Below, piece after piece: positions 1-9,744 of a DNA stretch of 64,000 nt (positions within the stretch are counted from its first letter, which is position 1; each line of letters opens with the position of its first letter). Origin of the DNA: Burkholderiaceae bacterium (GTDB lineage: Bacteria; Pseudomonadota; Gammaproteobacteria; Burkholderiales; Burkholderiaceae_C); assembly GCA_026125795.1 (NCBI GenBank), contig JAHCKM010000004.1, positions 620,001 through 684,000 on the forward strand, written 5' to 3'. The notes beneath the pieces are model-generated. The model was not told where the DNA came from. It saw only the letters and a list, made by a program, of their open reading frames with translations, and ran no database searches. The position numbers and the translations under genes were made by a program.

Positions 1-2199
1 TTGTGGCGTGGGTTGGCGCTCGCCGCAGCGCTGTTGGCGGCCTGCGCCGGCGCGTGGCCGCAGTCGCCGGTGGCCGCGCGACCGCGCATCGCGCTGGTGT
101 TGTCGGGCGGCGGCGCACGCGGCGGCGCGCACATCGGCGTGCTCAAGGTGCTGGAAGAGCAGCGCGTGCCGATCGACATCATCGTGGGCACCAGCGCCGG
201 TGCCATCGTCGGCGCGTCGTATGCGAGCGGCATGCCGCTGACCGAGATCGAAAAGGAGATGAAGACCCTCAGCACCGCGACGCTGTTCCACGACCTGTCG
301 CGCGACGACGTGCCGCTGCGCCGCAAGGCCGACGACGCGCTGAACTACATCGGCCCCGAGGTCGGCCTCGGCCCCGGCGGGCTGGAGCTGCCCAAGGGCG
401 CGGTGGCCGGCGTCGCGCTCGAGGCGGTGCTGCGCCGCCTCACGGCGCGGCAGCGCGACAGCGACTTCGACAAGCTGCCGATCCGCTTTCGTGCCGTGGC
501 CACCGACGTGGCCACGTCGGAGATGGTGGTGCTCAAGCAGGGCAGCCTGAGCGCGGTGATCCGCGCCAGCATGGCGATCCCTGCGGTCGTCAACCCGGTG
601 GAGATCGACGGCCGCCTGCTGGTTGACGGCGGCGTCGTGCGCAACCTGCCCATCGACGTGGCGCGCAGCCTGGGCGCGCAGGTGGTGATCGCGGTCAACA
701 TCGGAACGCCGCTGCTACAGCGCAAGGAGATCACGTCGCTGCTGTCGGTGTCGGACCAGCTGACGCGCATCCTCACCGTCAACAACGTCAACCAGTCGCT
801 CAAGGAGCTGACGCCCGACGATGTGCTGATCACGCCCGACCTCGGTGTGGTCGCGACATCGGACTTCGATCGCCTGCCCGAGGCAGCGGCCGCCGGCGAG
901 GCAGCGGCACGCCAGGTGGTTGACCAGCTGGCGCGCTGGCAGCTGGCGCCCGAGGTCTACGCGGCGCTCACGGCCGCGCGCACGGCCACCGGCGCCAGCA
1001 CCGACGTACGCATCCAGGAGGTGCGCATCCAGGGCCTGGAGCGGGTCAACGAAGACGTGGTGCGCGCCGCGATGGAAACCCAGTCCGGCAGTGTGTTCGA
1101 CGCCACCAAGGCCGACAACGACATGCGCCGCATCTACGGCCGGGGCGACTTCGAGCGCGTGAGCTACTTCCTCACCGAGCTGCCCGGCGGCGGCCATGCG
1201 ATGACCACCGACGTCGGCGAGAAGGCGTGGGGCCCGCACTACCTGCGCCTCGGCTTCGGCCTGTCCACCGACTTCGAAGGCACGTCGTACTTCAACCTGC
1301 TGCTGACGCACCGCTGGACCTGGCTCAACCGGCTCGGTGCCGAGTGGCGCAACGACGTGCAGATCGGCCACAACGAGCGCCTGCGCACCGAATGGCATCA
1401 GCCGCTGTCGTCGGCGCAGCGCTGGTTCGTCTCACCCTATGCCGAGCTGGCGCGCGAACCGTTCGACTTCTTCGACAATGAAGGGCGTCGCGCCGCGCGC
1501 TTTCGGCGCGACATCCGTCAGCTCGGCCTCGATGTCGGCGTGCCGTTCGGCAACGTCGGCGAGGCGCGGCTCGGCGTGGTGCGCGGGCGCGTCAAGCTGG
1601 GCACCGACATCAGCTTCATTCCCGGTTCGGAGGTGGTGCCGCCGTCGGAGGTGGCCGGCGCCGTGTTGCGCCTGCGGCTCGACGCGCTCGACAGCGTGCG
1701 CCTGCCGCGCGCCGGCTACGCGCTCGACCTGCGGCTGTTCCGCTCCTACCCGCAGTGGGGTGCCGACGAGGCCTACAGCCGGCTCAGCACCAGCGCTCAG
1801 GGCGCGTTCTCGCTCGGGCCGCATGCGCTGCAGTGGGCCGGCTTCGTGTCGCGCGCGATCAGCGAAGACCTGCCCTTCCACGAGCTGTCGAGCCTGGGCG
1901 GCTTTCTGCAGCTGTCGGGCTACCAGACCGGCGAATTCATCGGACGCGGCGCGCGTTTCGGTCGCCTGAGCTACACCTACCGCATCGCTCGACCGGGCTT
2001 TTTCGAGGGCATGTCGGTCGGCGTGTCGGGCGAGGTGGGCCGCATCGGCGACGAGGTGCGCGGACCGAATGCCGCGGAAACCCGCCATGGCAACGCGGTG
2101 TTTCTCGTCGTCGACTCGTTCCTCGGCCCGTTGTACCTCGCCTATGGACGCGCCAGCTCGAGCAACCAGGCGGTGTATTTGTTTCTCGGCCAGCCTTGA
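1..2199 (+). CDS. Patatin-like phospholipase with outer-membrane beta-barrel (PlpD/type Vd-like)
   Basis: The reading frame opens with TTG at base 1, so the true start may lie outside the window. After a hydrophobic N-terminus comes a patatin domain with the oxyanion-hole segment GGGARG, the nucleophile elbow GTSAG (Ser65) and the partner Asp in DGG (Asp209). A POTRA-like segment (about residues 335-405) and a long C-terminal barrel (about 415-732) follow. This order matches the PlpD family, in which a lipase is tethered to or secreted through its own BamA-like barrel. The predicted role is a secreted or surface phospholipase; its substrate cannot be read from sequence. A cysteine in the signal region (LAAC) could instead mark a lipoprotein. 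Confidence 0.85.
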   Translation: MWRGLALAAALLAACAGAWPQSPVAARPRIALVLSGGGARGGAHIGVLKVLEEQRVPIDIIVGTSAGAIVGASYASGMPLTEIEKEMKTLSTATLFHDLSRDDVPLRRKADDALNYIGPEVGLGPGGLELPKGAVAGVALEAVLRRLTARQRDSDFDKLPIRFRAVATDVATSEMVVLKQGSLSAVIRASMAIPAVVNPVEIDGRLLVDGGVVRNLPIDVARSLGAQVVIAVNIGTPLLQRKEITSLLSVSDQLTRILTVNNVNQSLKELTPDDVLITPDLGVVATSDFDRLPEAAAAGEAAARQVVDQLARWQLAPEVYAALTAARTATGASTDVRIQEVRIQGLERVNEDVVRAAMETQSGSVFDATKADNDMRRIYGRGDFERVSYFLTELPGGGHAMTTDVGEKAWGPHYLRLGFGLSTDFEGTSYFNLLLTHRWTWLNRLGAEWRNDVQIGHNERLRTEWHQPLSSAQRWFVSPYAELAREPFDFFDNEGRRAARFRRDIRQLGLDVGVPFGNVGEARLGVVRGRVKLGTDISFIPGSEVVPPSEVAGAVLRLRLDALDSVRLPRAGYALDLRLFRSYPQWGADEAYSRLSTSAQGAFSLGPHALQWAGFVSRAISEDLPFHELSSLGGFLQLSGYQTGEFIGRGARFGRLSYTYRIARPGFFEGMSVGVSGEVGRIGDEVRGPNAAETRHGNAVFLVVDSFLGPLYLAYGRASSSNQAVYLFLGQP

Positions 2200-2252
2200 C
2201 CTGGGATGCCCCGCTGCCGACACTGCGCCAGCACCGACTGCAAGGAGATCTC

Positions 2253-2327
2253 ATGCCGCCACGCTCACTGCGTTCGCTGTCCGCCGAGGGGTCCCAGCCT
2301 CCTGGAGGCGGCTCGTCGGAGGCTGAC
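2253..2327 (+). repeat. Dispersed intergenic repeat, copy A
   Basis: This 75-bp block begins ATGCCGCCACGCTCACTGCG and ends CGGAGGCTGAC directly before the ATG of the next gene. It matches the block upstream of glpK (5868-5943, opposite strand) along its whole length with about a dozen differences. Its last bases form the Shine-Dalgarno sequence of the outer-membrane protein gene at 2328. It is also open in frame with that gene, so an N-terminal extension cannot be fully excluded. Confidence 0.75.
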
Positions 2328-3173
2328 ATGATGAACACGCTGCATCGCGCCTACCCGTTGGGCGCCTGGCTGGTGGGCTGTGCCGCCGCGCTCGTCGCAC
2401 CGTCGGCGCTGGCGCAAGGCAACGCGCCGGGTTGGTGGTTCCAGGTCGGCGCGTTCAGGCCCAACGTCGACACGGTGCTGCGCATTGACGACACCGGGGG
2501 CGCCAACGGCACGCAGTTCGACGCCGAGAGCGCACTCGGCCTGCCGCGGCGCAAGACCTTGGCGTCTGGCTTGATCGGCGTCCGGCTGGGTGAGCGTTGG
2601 CGCCTTGAGGTCGAGCACTTCGCGCTCAACCGATCGGTGCGCCAGTTCCGGATCACCGAGACGTTGGTGATCGACGACACCACCTATCCGGCGTCGGCGC
2701 TGATCGACACCGATTTCGATTCCAAGGTCACGCGCGTCAGCGGCGGCGTTTCGTTCGTCAAGACCGACACCGCCGAGCTCGGCATGGTGATCGGCGCGCA
2801 CGTCACGCAGTTCGAAGTCGGCATCTCCGGCACGTTCAGCGCCGGCGGGGGCGCGCCGGCCACGCTGCGGCGCGAGGCGCGCGATGTGACCGTGCCGTTG
2901 CCCACGGTGGGCCTGTTCGGCCGCGTCGATCTTGCGCCGGGGTTGGCATTGAACGGCCGCGCCGATGTGTTCTCGCTGAGCCACCGCGACATCGACGGCC
3001 GGCTGCTCAATCTGCAGGCCAACATCACTTGGCACTTCACGCCCAACCTCGGCATCGGTGCCGGTTATCGTTTCACCGACTACAAGATCGAGTCGGGTGA
3101 CAGCGAAGATTTCCGCGGCCGGCTCGAGTACGAGTTCCGCGGCCCGCAGTTGTTCCTGGACCTGCGCTTCTAG
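2328..3173 (+). CDS. Outer-membrane beta-barrel protein, function unknown
   Basis: The protein has 281 residues. The start (two tandem ATGs) follows GGAGG by 5-8 bases and gives a clean signal peptide ending near SALAQG. The mature part has alternating polar/hydrophobic strands and ends in an aromatic residue (DLRF), as outer-membrane barrels do. It resembles OmpW/OprF-like small barrels, with strand motifs such as GIGAGYRFTDYKIE near the C-terminus. The ligand or role is unknown. It follows the patatin gene after 128 bp that carry repeat copy A, so it is probably not strictly co-translated with it. Confidence 0.7.
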   Translation: MMNTLHRAYPLGAWLVGCAAALVAPSALAQGNAPGWWFQVGAFRPNVDTVLRIDDTGGANGTQFDAESALGLPRRKTLASGLIGVRLGERWRLEVEHFALNRSVRQFRITETLVIDDTTYPASALIDTDFDSKVTRVSGGVSFVKTDTAELGMVIGAHVTQFEVGISGTFSAGGGAPATLRREARDVTVPLPTVGLFGRVDLAPGLALNGRADVFSLSHRDIDGRLLNLQANITWHFTPNLGIGAGYRFTDYKIESGDSEDFRGRLEYEFRGPQLFLDLRF

Positions 3174-3196
3174 CGCGGCTCGACCCTTTCGGGCCG

Positions 3197-3880
3197 CTAC
3201 GAGTCGCGCACGCGCCGGAACAGGTCGGCCAGCGTCTTGCCGGCCTCGTCGCGAAAGCGCTCGTCGAGCTCGGTGACCTCGACGATGCGGTCGACGCGGA
3301 AGCTGCGAAAGTCGTTGCGCAGCTCGCACCATGCGGCCAGCGTCCACACCGCGTCCCAGAAGAACACGCCGAGCGGGCGCACGCGGCGCCGGCTGCGCGC
3401 GCCTTCCAGGCTGTGGTAGTCGAGCTCGAGCAAGCGGCGCGCCTCGAATGCCTCACGCAGCACCAGCAGGCGCTGACGCGTGGCCAGGTCGGTGCCGCCG
3501 ACGTCGATCGCATACACCGCCATGCCCTCCGCGGCCGCGCGCGCGGCCGAAGGCAGCACCGCGAGGATCTTGGCCAGCGCATGTTCCGCGTCGCGCGCCA
3601 GTGCGGTGTCCAGGCGCGGCTGGGCGAGCCGCGCGCAAGCGACCAGCGCCTTGGCTTCTCCGGTGCTGAACATCAATGGCGGCAGGTCGAAGCCGGCGCG
3701 CATGCGGTAGCCCACGCCGGCCTCGCCCTCGATCGGCACGCCTTGCTGCTGCAGGTCGGCGACATCGCGGTACACCGTGCGAAGCGACACCTCGAGCCGC
3801 TCGGCCAGCCACTCGGCGGTGGTGAGCCGGCGGCCGCGCACCAGCTGCACGAGTTGGAACAGCCGATCGGCACGTCGCAT
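3197..3880 (-). CDS. YafY-family transcriptional regulator (HTH + WYL)
   Basis: This is a 227-residue protein. The N-terminal winged helix (about residues 1-60, with the SLRTVYRDVADLQQQG recognition segment) is typical of HTH_11/DeoR-like readers. A middle linker and a WYL-type ligand-sensing domain follow (about 130-210, containing LELDYHSLEG and RVRPLGVFFWD). WYL regulators respond to small ligands or nucleic acid. The gene lies 27 bp downstream of the VOC gene on the same strand, so it probably controls that two-gene unit. A palindrome at 4335-4356 is the likely operator. Confidence 0.88.
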   Translation of the reverse strand: MRRADRLFQLVQLVRGRRLTTAEWLAERLEVSLRTVYRDVADLQQQGVPIEGEAGVGYRMRAGFDLPPLMFSTGEAKALVACARLAQPRLDTALARDAEHALAKILAVLPSAARAAAEGMAVYAIDVGGTDLATRQRLLVLREAFEARRLLELDYHSLEGARSRRRVRPLGVFFWDAVWTLAAWCELRNDFRSFRVDRIVEVTELDERFRDEAGKTLADLFRRVRDS

Positions 3881-3907
3881 GCGGCGATGGTACGTGCGGG
3901 TGGGCGC

Positions 3908-4282
3908 TCAGCTCATGGCGTGCAGGCCGACGACGTTGCCCTCGGTGTCGGCGATGTGCGCCCAGTAGCCCATGCCGCCCGGCAGCGCGGTCTTGCGCGT
4001 GACCACCTTGCCGCCGGCATCGGCCACGCGCGACAACGCCGCGTCGATCGACGGCGATGCGTCGAGGTAGACGCGAGTGCCTGAACCCGAAGGTGACACC
4101 GGGTTGGGGCCGATGTTGATGCAGCCCTGGGTGCGGCCTTCTGCAGCGGGAAAGATCGCAAGCTGTTCCTGCCCCATCGTCTCGCGCTTCAATGTGCGCT
4201 CCAGCACGGCTTCGTAGAAGCGCTGCGCGCGGTCGAGGTCGCGCACCGGGATCTCGAACCAGCTGATGGCGTCGGTGTTCAT
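3908..4282 (-). CDS. VOC-family (glyoxalase/bleomycin-resistance fold) protein
   Basis: The protein has 124 residues. The start at 4282 is preceded by AAAGGAG and gives the normal VOC opening (ISWFEIPVRDLDRAQRFYE). A second beta-alpha-beta module contains the GYWAHIADTEGNVVGLH segment with the usual metal-ligand/edge residues. VOC proteins of this size act as dimers in detoxification or as unassigned dioxygenase/isomerase relatives. The substrate cannot be told. It is followed at 27 bp by a YafY regulator, a frequent pairing that suggests autoregulated expression. Confidence 0.85.
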   Translation of the reverse strand: MNTDAISWFEIPVRDLDRAQRFYEAVLERTLKRETMGQEQLAIFPAAEGRTQGCINIGPNPVSPSGSGTRVYLDASPSIDAALSRVADAGGKVVTRKTALPGGMGYWAHIADTEGNVVGLHAMS

Positions 4283-4334
4283 GAGGGCTCCTTTCGAGGA
4301 TGCAGTGGAAGGAGCCGTCATGCTGCGCGGCCGT

Positions 4335-4356
4335 TGCTGACAGCGTGGTGTCAGCA
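4335..4356. promoter_or_regulatory. Palindrome upstream of the VOC/YafY pair (candidate operator)
   Basis: Perfect 8-bp arms TGCTGACA and TGTCAGCA are separated by GCGTGG. The palindrome lies 52 bp upstream of the VOC start and just beyond the glpK stop. There is no T-tract on either side, so a terminator is less likely than an operator for the YafY regulator. Confidence 0.5.
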
Positions 4357-4364
4357 GGCGGGGA

Positions 4365-5867
<1,503 letters not shown>

Positions 5868-5943
5868 CTCAGCCTCCGCCGAGCCGTCTCAAGGAGGCTG
5901 AAGCCCCCTCGGGGGGCAGCGAACGTTGTGAGCGTGGGGGCAT
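5868..5943 (-). repeat. Dispersed intergenic repeat, copy B
   Basis: Read on the minus strand it starts ATGCCCCCACGCTCACAACG and ends GGCGGAGGCTGAG, immediately before the glpK ATG. It aligns end to end with copy A at 2253-2327. As there, the repeat supplies the ribosome-binding site of the following, unrelated gene. Unlike copy A, its own short frame ends in TGA just before the gene. Confidence 0.75.
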
Positions 5944-6081
5944 GGCTTGTCTCCGATCGATCTTGTCGGCCAAGCATAAACAAGCGCGCCGGCTGTCAAG
6001 GTGGCGGCTGTAAAACCAACGTTCGGCGTGCGCACGGTCACGCAGGACACGGCGGACACGGGTTCGAAACACCTGTACGCG

Positions 6082-6723
6082 ATGCGGCTGTCCACAGTGG
6101 CCCGCATGGTTTCGCCGAGCATCTCCTCACCACGTGCCCATGCTGCGGCGGTCTGCCTGACTGCGCTGTTGGTGCTGCCGGGCTGCGGCCTGCTCGCGCC
6201 TGCGCCGGAACCCGTGGCACCGCCACCGGCACCCATGCCGGCGCCCCCGCCACCGAAGCCGGCGCCGCCGCCGGTGCAGGAGGCGCGACCGCGCGTCGAA
6301 CGCCTGAACAGCGGGCCGCCGAACCACGCCTACGAGGTCAAGGGCGAGCGTTATGAGCCCGAAAAGACCGACGTGCCGATGTTCGAAACCGGTCTGGCGT
6401 CTTGGTACGGCAAGCCGTTTCACGGCCGGCGCACCGCCAGCGGCGAGATCTACAACATGAACGCGATGACCGCCGCGCACAAGACGATGCCGTTGCCCAG
6501 TTATGCGCTGGTGCGGAACCCGGCCAACGGTCGCGAGGTGGTGGTCAAGGTCAACGACCGCGGGCCGTTCATCAAAGGACGCGTCATCGATCTCAGCCGC
6601 GCGGCGGCCCGCAAGCTGCGCATCGGCGGCGTCGCGCAGGTGCAGGTGCGTCGCCTGACGCACGACGAGATCAAGACGGGATCCTGGAAACTGCCGGTGC
6701 AGCGCGTGGCCACCGTGCCCTAG
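6082..6723 (+). CDS. rlpA: RlpA-like septal/peptidoglycan lipoprotein (double-psi beta-barrel)
   Basis: A signal sequence ending in a lipobox-like LPGC is followed by a Pro/Ala-rich linker (about residues 40-75) and a double-psi beta-barrel domain. The domain holds the RlpA hallmarks GLASWYGKPFHGRRTASGE and VKVNDRGPFIKGRVIDLS. RlpA proteins are lytic transglycosylases or their relatives, acting on peptide-free glycan in the outer membrane/periplasm. This copy ends after the barrel and lacks a C-terminal SPOR domain, so septal targeting through SPOR is not expected. The start is uncertain: GTG at 6001 and ATG at 6106 are alternatives, and none has a strong ribosome-binding site. Confidence 0.85.
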   Translation: MRLSTVARMVSPSISSPRAHAAAVCLTALLVLPGCGLLAPAPEPVAPPPAPMPAPPPPKPAPPPVQEARPRVERLNSGPPNHAYEVKGERYEPEKTDVPMFETGLASWYGKPFHGRRTASGEIYNMNAMTAAHKTMPLPSYALVRNPANGREVVVKVNDRGPFIKGRVIDLSRAAARKLRIGGVAQVQVRRLTHDEIKTGSWKLPVQRVATVP

Positions 6724-6759
6724 CAAACGTGCTCGTCCGTCTGCGACACTCGCAGGCTG

Positions 6760-7743
6760 ATGACGCAGGCGTCGCTGATTTCAGGATCGTTGTTTGCGTT
6801 GGCCGCCGGGCTGATGTGGGGCCTGGTGTTCGTCGGGCCGTTGCTGCTGCCGGAGTATCCGGCAGCCGTGCAGTCGTTCGGGCGCTATCTCGCGTTCGGC
6901 CTGATTGCACTGCCGCTGGCCTGGTTGGACCGCCACGCGCTGCGCCAGTTGACACGCGCCGACTGGATCGAGGCGCTGAAGCTCGCGCTGGTGGGCAACA
7001 TCGTCTACTACTTGTTCCTCGCCAGCAGCATTCAGCGCGCCGGCGGGCCGCTGCCCACGATGATCATCGGCACGCTGCCGGTGGTGATCGCGATCACGTC
7101 GAACCTGCGCGACGCGCAACGCGACGGCCGCCTGCCGTGGGGCCGCCTCGCGCCGTCGCTGCTGCTGATCGCCGCCGGCATCGCGTGCGTCAACCATTCC
7201 GAGATCGCCGCGCTGCGCGCCGATCCGCAGGCCGATCTGGCGCGCTACGTCCTCGGCGCCTTGCTCGCGGTCGGCGCGGTCGCCTGCTGGACCTGGTACC
7301 CGATCCGCAATGCCGACTGGCTGCGTGCGCACGGCGATCGCAACCCGCGCAGCTGGGCCACTGCGCAGGGGGTGGCCACGCTGCCTCTGGCGTTGATCGG
7401 CTACGCGCTGTGGTGGGGCCTCACCGCGTGGCGCGGCGATGCGTTTGACATGCCGCTCGGCCCAAGGCCCTGGTTCTTCGTCGGTCTGATGCTCGCGATC
7501 GGGCTGTTTGCATCGTGGCTCGGCACCTTGTGCTGGAACGAGGCGAGCCAGCGGTTGCCCACCACGCTGGCCGGGCAGCTCATCGTGTTCGAGACGCTGT
7601 CGGCGCTGGCCTACGCGTTCATGCTGCGTGGGCACGCGCCCGCGGCGCTGTCGTTGCTCGGCATCGTGCTGCTGGTCGCCGGTGTGGCCTGGGCCCTGCG
7701 CGCCAAGCCGGAGCCGCTGGCCGCCGAGGGCCATGCCGCATAA
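6760..7743 (+). CDS. EamA/DMT-family transporter
   Basis: This 327-residue, strongly hydrophobic protein has about ten membrane segments in two EamA-like halves. The first half starts at SGSLFALAAGLMWGLVF and the second covers about residues 165-310. DMT-family members export amino acids, sugars or metabolites; the substrate here is unknown. It starts 36 bp after rlpA, with no obvious ribosome-binding site but a GACACT hexamer 9 bases before the ATG. Two further EamA genes lie at 39745 and 43082. Confidence 0.85.
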   Translation: MTQASLISGSLFALAAGLMWGLVFVGPLLLPEYPAAVQSFGRYLAFGLIALPLAWLDRHALRQLTRADWIEALKLALVGNIVYYLFLASSIQRAGGPLPTMIIGTLPVVIAITSNLRDAQRDGRLPWGRLAPSLLLIAAGIACVNHSEIAALRADPQADLARYVLGALLAVGAVACWTWYPIRNADWLRAHGDRNPRSWATAQGVATLPLALIGYALWWGLTAWRGDAFDMPLGPRPWFFVGLMLAIGLFASWLGTLCWNEASQRLPTTLAGQLIVFETLSALAYAFMLRGHAPAALSLLGIVLLVAGVAWALRAKPEPLAAEGHAA

Positions 7744-7809
7744 GCAAGCCGCACGCCTGATCGACGCTTGTCCATCCAACTAGGGGGATCGCGCGCAACA
7801 CCCGATCGA

Positions 7810-7815
7810 TAGAAT
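7810..7815 (+). promoter_or_regulatory. -10 element of the min operon
   Basis: TAGAAT in the short gap before minC. Transcription from it would start near 7822. That argues for the minC start at 7844 rather than the upstream in-frame GTG at 7817. No good -35 is visible. Confidence 0.45.
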
Positions 7816-7843
7816 CGTGACCTTTTGCACACTGGCGCGCTGC

Positions 7844-8575
7844 ATGGCCGTTGCCACCCTCGCAAAGAACACGCCGTTGCTCGAGCTCAAGAGCGCGTCG
7901 CTCACCCTCGTGGCGGTCGTGCTGCGCACCACCGACCTCGCCGTGCTGGCGCAGGATCTGACCGAGCGCGAAGCGATTACGCCCGGCGTGTTCGACAAGG
8001 ATCCGGTGGCCATCGACTTGTGGCGCGTGCGCGAGTGCGTCGATCCGATCGACTTCACGTCGTTGATCGCGCTGCTGCGCAGCCACAACCTCGTGCCGGT
8101 GGCGGCCCGAGGCGGCAGCGCCGAGCAGATGACCGCAGCGGCGGCCGCGGGTCTGGCCGAGGCACCCGATGCGCCCCGGCCGCGCGAAGCCGCACCGCCG
8201 TTGCTCACCGAGAGCATCCGAGAGGTGCAACTGCCGCCTCCGCCGGTGCTCGTCGTCGACAAGCCGCTGCGTTCCGGGCAGCAGGTCTATGCGCGCGGAC
8301 GCGACGTGGTGGTCCTGTCGGTGGTGAACCCGGGCGCCGAGGTGATCGCCGACGGCCACATCCATGTGTATGCGCCGCTGCGCGGCCGTGCGATCGCCGG
8401 TGCCAAGGGCGACGGCACGGCGCGTATCTTCACGACCTGCATGCAGGCCGAGCTGCTGTCGATTGCCGGCGTGTACTGCACCGGTGAGGCCGCACTGCCG
8501 AGCCACCTGCTCGGCAAGGCGGTGCAGGTGCGCATGCACGACGACCAGCTGGTGGTCGAACCGCTTGCGTGCTGA
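7844..8575 (+). CDS. minC: Septum site-determining protein MinC
   Basis: The protein has 243 residues. The N-terminal MinC_N domain (about residues 1-100) blocks FtsZ polymerisation. A Pro/Ala-rich linker and the C-terminal right-handed beta-helix (about 145-243) follow; the latter contains the conserved HIHVYAPLRGRAIAGAKGD run and the ARIF motif that binds MinD. It is first in a minC-minD-minE operon. With MinD it inhibits division away from midcell at the membrane. Confidence 0.96.
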   Translation: MAVATLAKNTPLLELKSASLTLVAVVLRTTDLAVLAQDLTEREAITPGVFDKDPVAIDLWRVRECVDPIDFTSLIALLRSHNLVPVAARGGSAEQMTAAAAAGLAEAPDAPRPREAAPPLLTESIREVQLPPPPVLVVDKPLRSGQQVYARGRDVVVLSVVNPGAEVIADGHIHVYAPLRGRAIAGAKGDGTARIFTTCMQAELLSIAGVYCTGEAALPSHLLGKAVQVRMHDDQLVVEPLAC

Positions 8576-8617
8576 ACAGCCTTTCTCCCCACCGTTCCCT
8601 GAAAGGACCCATTCGCG

Positions 8618-9433
8618 ATGGCGAAGATCATCGTCGTGACCTCCGGCAAGGGAGGGGTCGGCAAGACCACGACCAGCGCCGCGTTTGCGTCGGGCCTGGC
8701 GCTGCGCGGCCACAAGACCGCGGTGATCGACTTCGACGTCGGTTTGCGCAACCTCGATCTCGTCATGGGCTGCGAGCGGCGCGTGGTGTACGACTTCATC
8801 CACGTGATCCAGCAGGAGGCCAAGCTGACGCAGGCGCTCATCAAGGACAAACACTGCGACAACCTCTCGATCCTCGCCGCCTCGCAGACGCGCGACAAGG
8901 AGGCGCTGACACAAGACGGCGTCAAGCGCGTGCTCGACGAGCTGGCCGATCTCGGCTACGAATACATCATCTGCGATTCGCCGGCTGGCATCGAGACCGG
9001 TGCGCTGATGGCGATGCACTTCGCCGATGAAGCCCTGGTGGTGACCAACCCCGAGGTGTCGTCGGTGCGCGACTCCGACCGCATCCTCGGCATGCTGGCG
9101 GCCAAGACGCAGCGCGCCATCGACGGCGCCGAACCGATCAAGGAGCACCTGCTGATCACGCGCTACGACGCCGCGCGCGTGGCCGGCGGCGCCATGCTGT
9201 CGGTGCAGGACATCGAGGACATCCTGCGCATTCCGCTGATCGGCGTGGTGCCGGAGTCGGAGACGGTGCTCAACGCCTCGAACCAGGGCGTGCCGGCGAT
9301 CCACATGAAGGCGAGCGCGGTGTCCGAGGCCTACAAGGACGTGGTGCGGCGTTTTCTGGGAGAAAGCCGCGAGATGCGCTTCACCGAGGCCGCGCGGCCG
9401 AGCTTCTTCCAGCGGCTGTTCGCGAGGGCTTAG
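8618..9433 (+). CDS. minD: Septum site-determining ATPase MinD
   Basis: A 271-residue ParA/MinD ATPase with the deviant Walker A loop SGKGGVGKTTT at the N-terminus and FDVGLRNLDL as the switch region. The C-terminal amphipathic membrane-targeting helix ends FFQRLFARA. It binds the membrane as an ATP dimer, recruits MinC, and is released by MinE. It lies 42 bp after minC, with AAGGA upstream of the ATG. Confidence 0.98.
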   Translation: MAKIIVVTSGKGGVGKTTTSAAFASGLALRGHKTAVIDFDVGLRNLDLVMGCERRVVYDFIHVIQQEAKLTQALIKDKHCDNLSILAASQTRDKEALTQDGVKRVLDELADLGYEYIICDSPAGIETGALMAMHFADEALVVTNPEVSSVRDSDRILGMLAAKTQRAIDGAEPIKEHLLITRYDAARVAGGAMLSVQDIEDILRIPLIGVVPESETVLNASNQGVPAIHMKASAVSEAYKDVVRRFLGESREMRFTEAARPSFFQRLFARA

Positions 9434-9439
9434 CAAGTG

Positions 9440-9709
9440 ATGTCGCTGCTGTCCTTTCTGTTCGGCCGCAACAAGAAGTCGGCGCACGTGGCCAAACAGC
9501 GCCTGCAGGCGGTGCTCGACCACGAGCGCGCGGCGCGCGGCCCACGTGCCAAGCCCGATTACCTGCCGGCGCTGCAGCGCGAGGTGGCCAAGGTCGTCTC
9601 CAAGTACGTCAAGGTACCCTCCGGCGACGTGCAGGTGCAGCTGCAGCGGCGCCACGACAACAAGCAGGTGCTCGAGGTCAAGGTGCGCCTGCCGCAGGGC
9701 GCGCGTTAG
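9440..9709 (+). CDS. minE: Division topological specificity factor MinE
   Basis: An 89-residue protein with the N-terminal amphipathic MSLLSFLFGRNKKSA segment, the MinD-contact helix (AKQRLQAVLDHERA) and the C-terminal dimerisation domain. It stimulates MinD ATPase activity and drives pole-to-pole oscillation. It starts 6 bases after the minD stop; an in-frame GTG one codon upstream is the alternative start. Confidence 0.97.
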   Translation: MSLLSFLFGRNKKSAHVAKQRLQAVLDHERAARGPRAKPDYLPALQREVAKVVSKYVKVPSGDVQVQLQRRHDNKQVLEVKVRLPQGAR

Positions 9710-9744
9710 CGGATCAGCGGCCCCGCCCGCGCTTGGCGCGGAAG

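Noticed and set aside
4335-4356. The palindrome as the glpK terminator
   Set aside because: No T-run follows on the glpK strand; an operator reading fits better.
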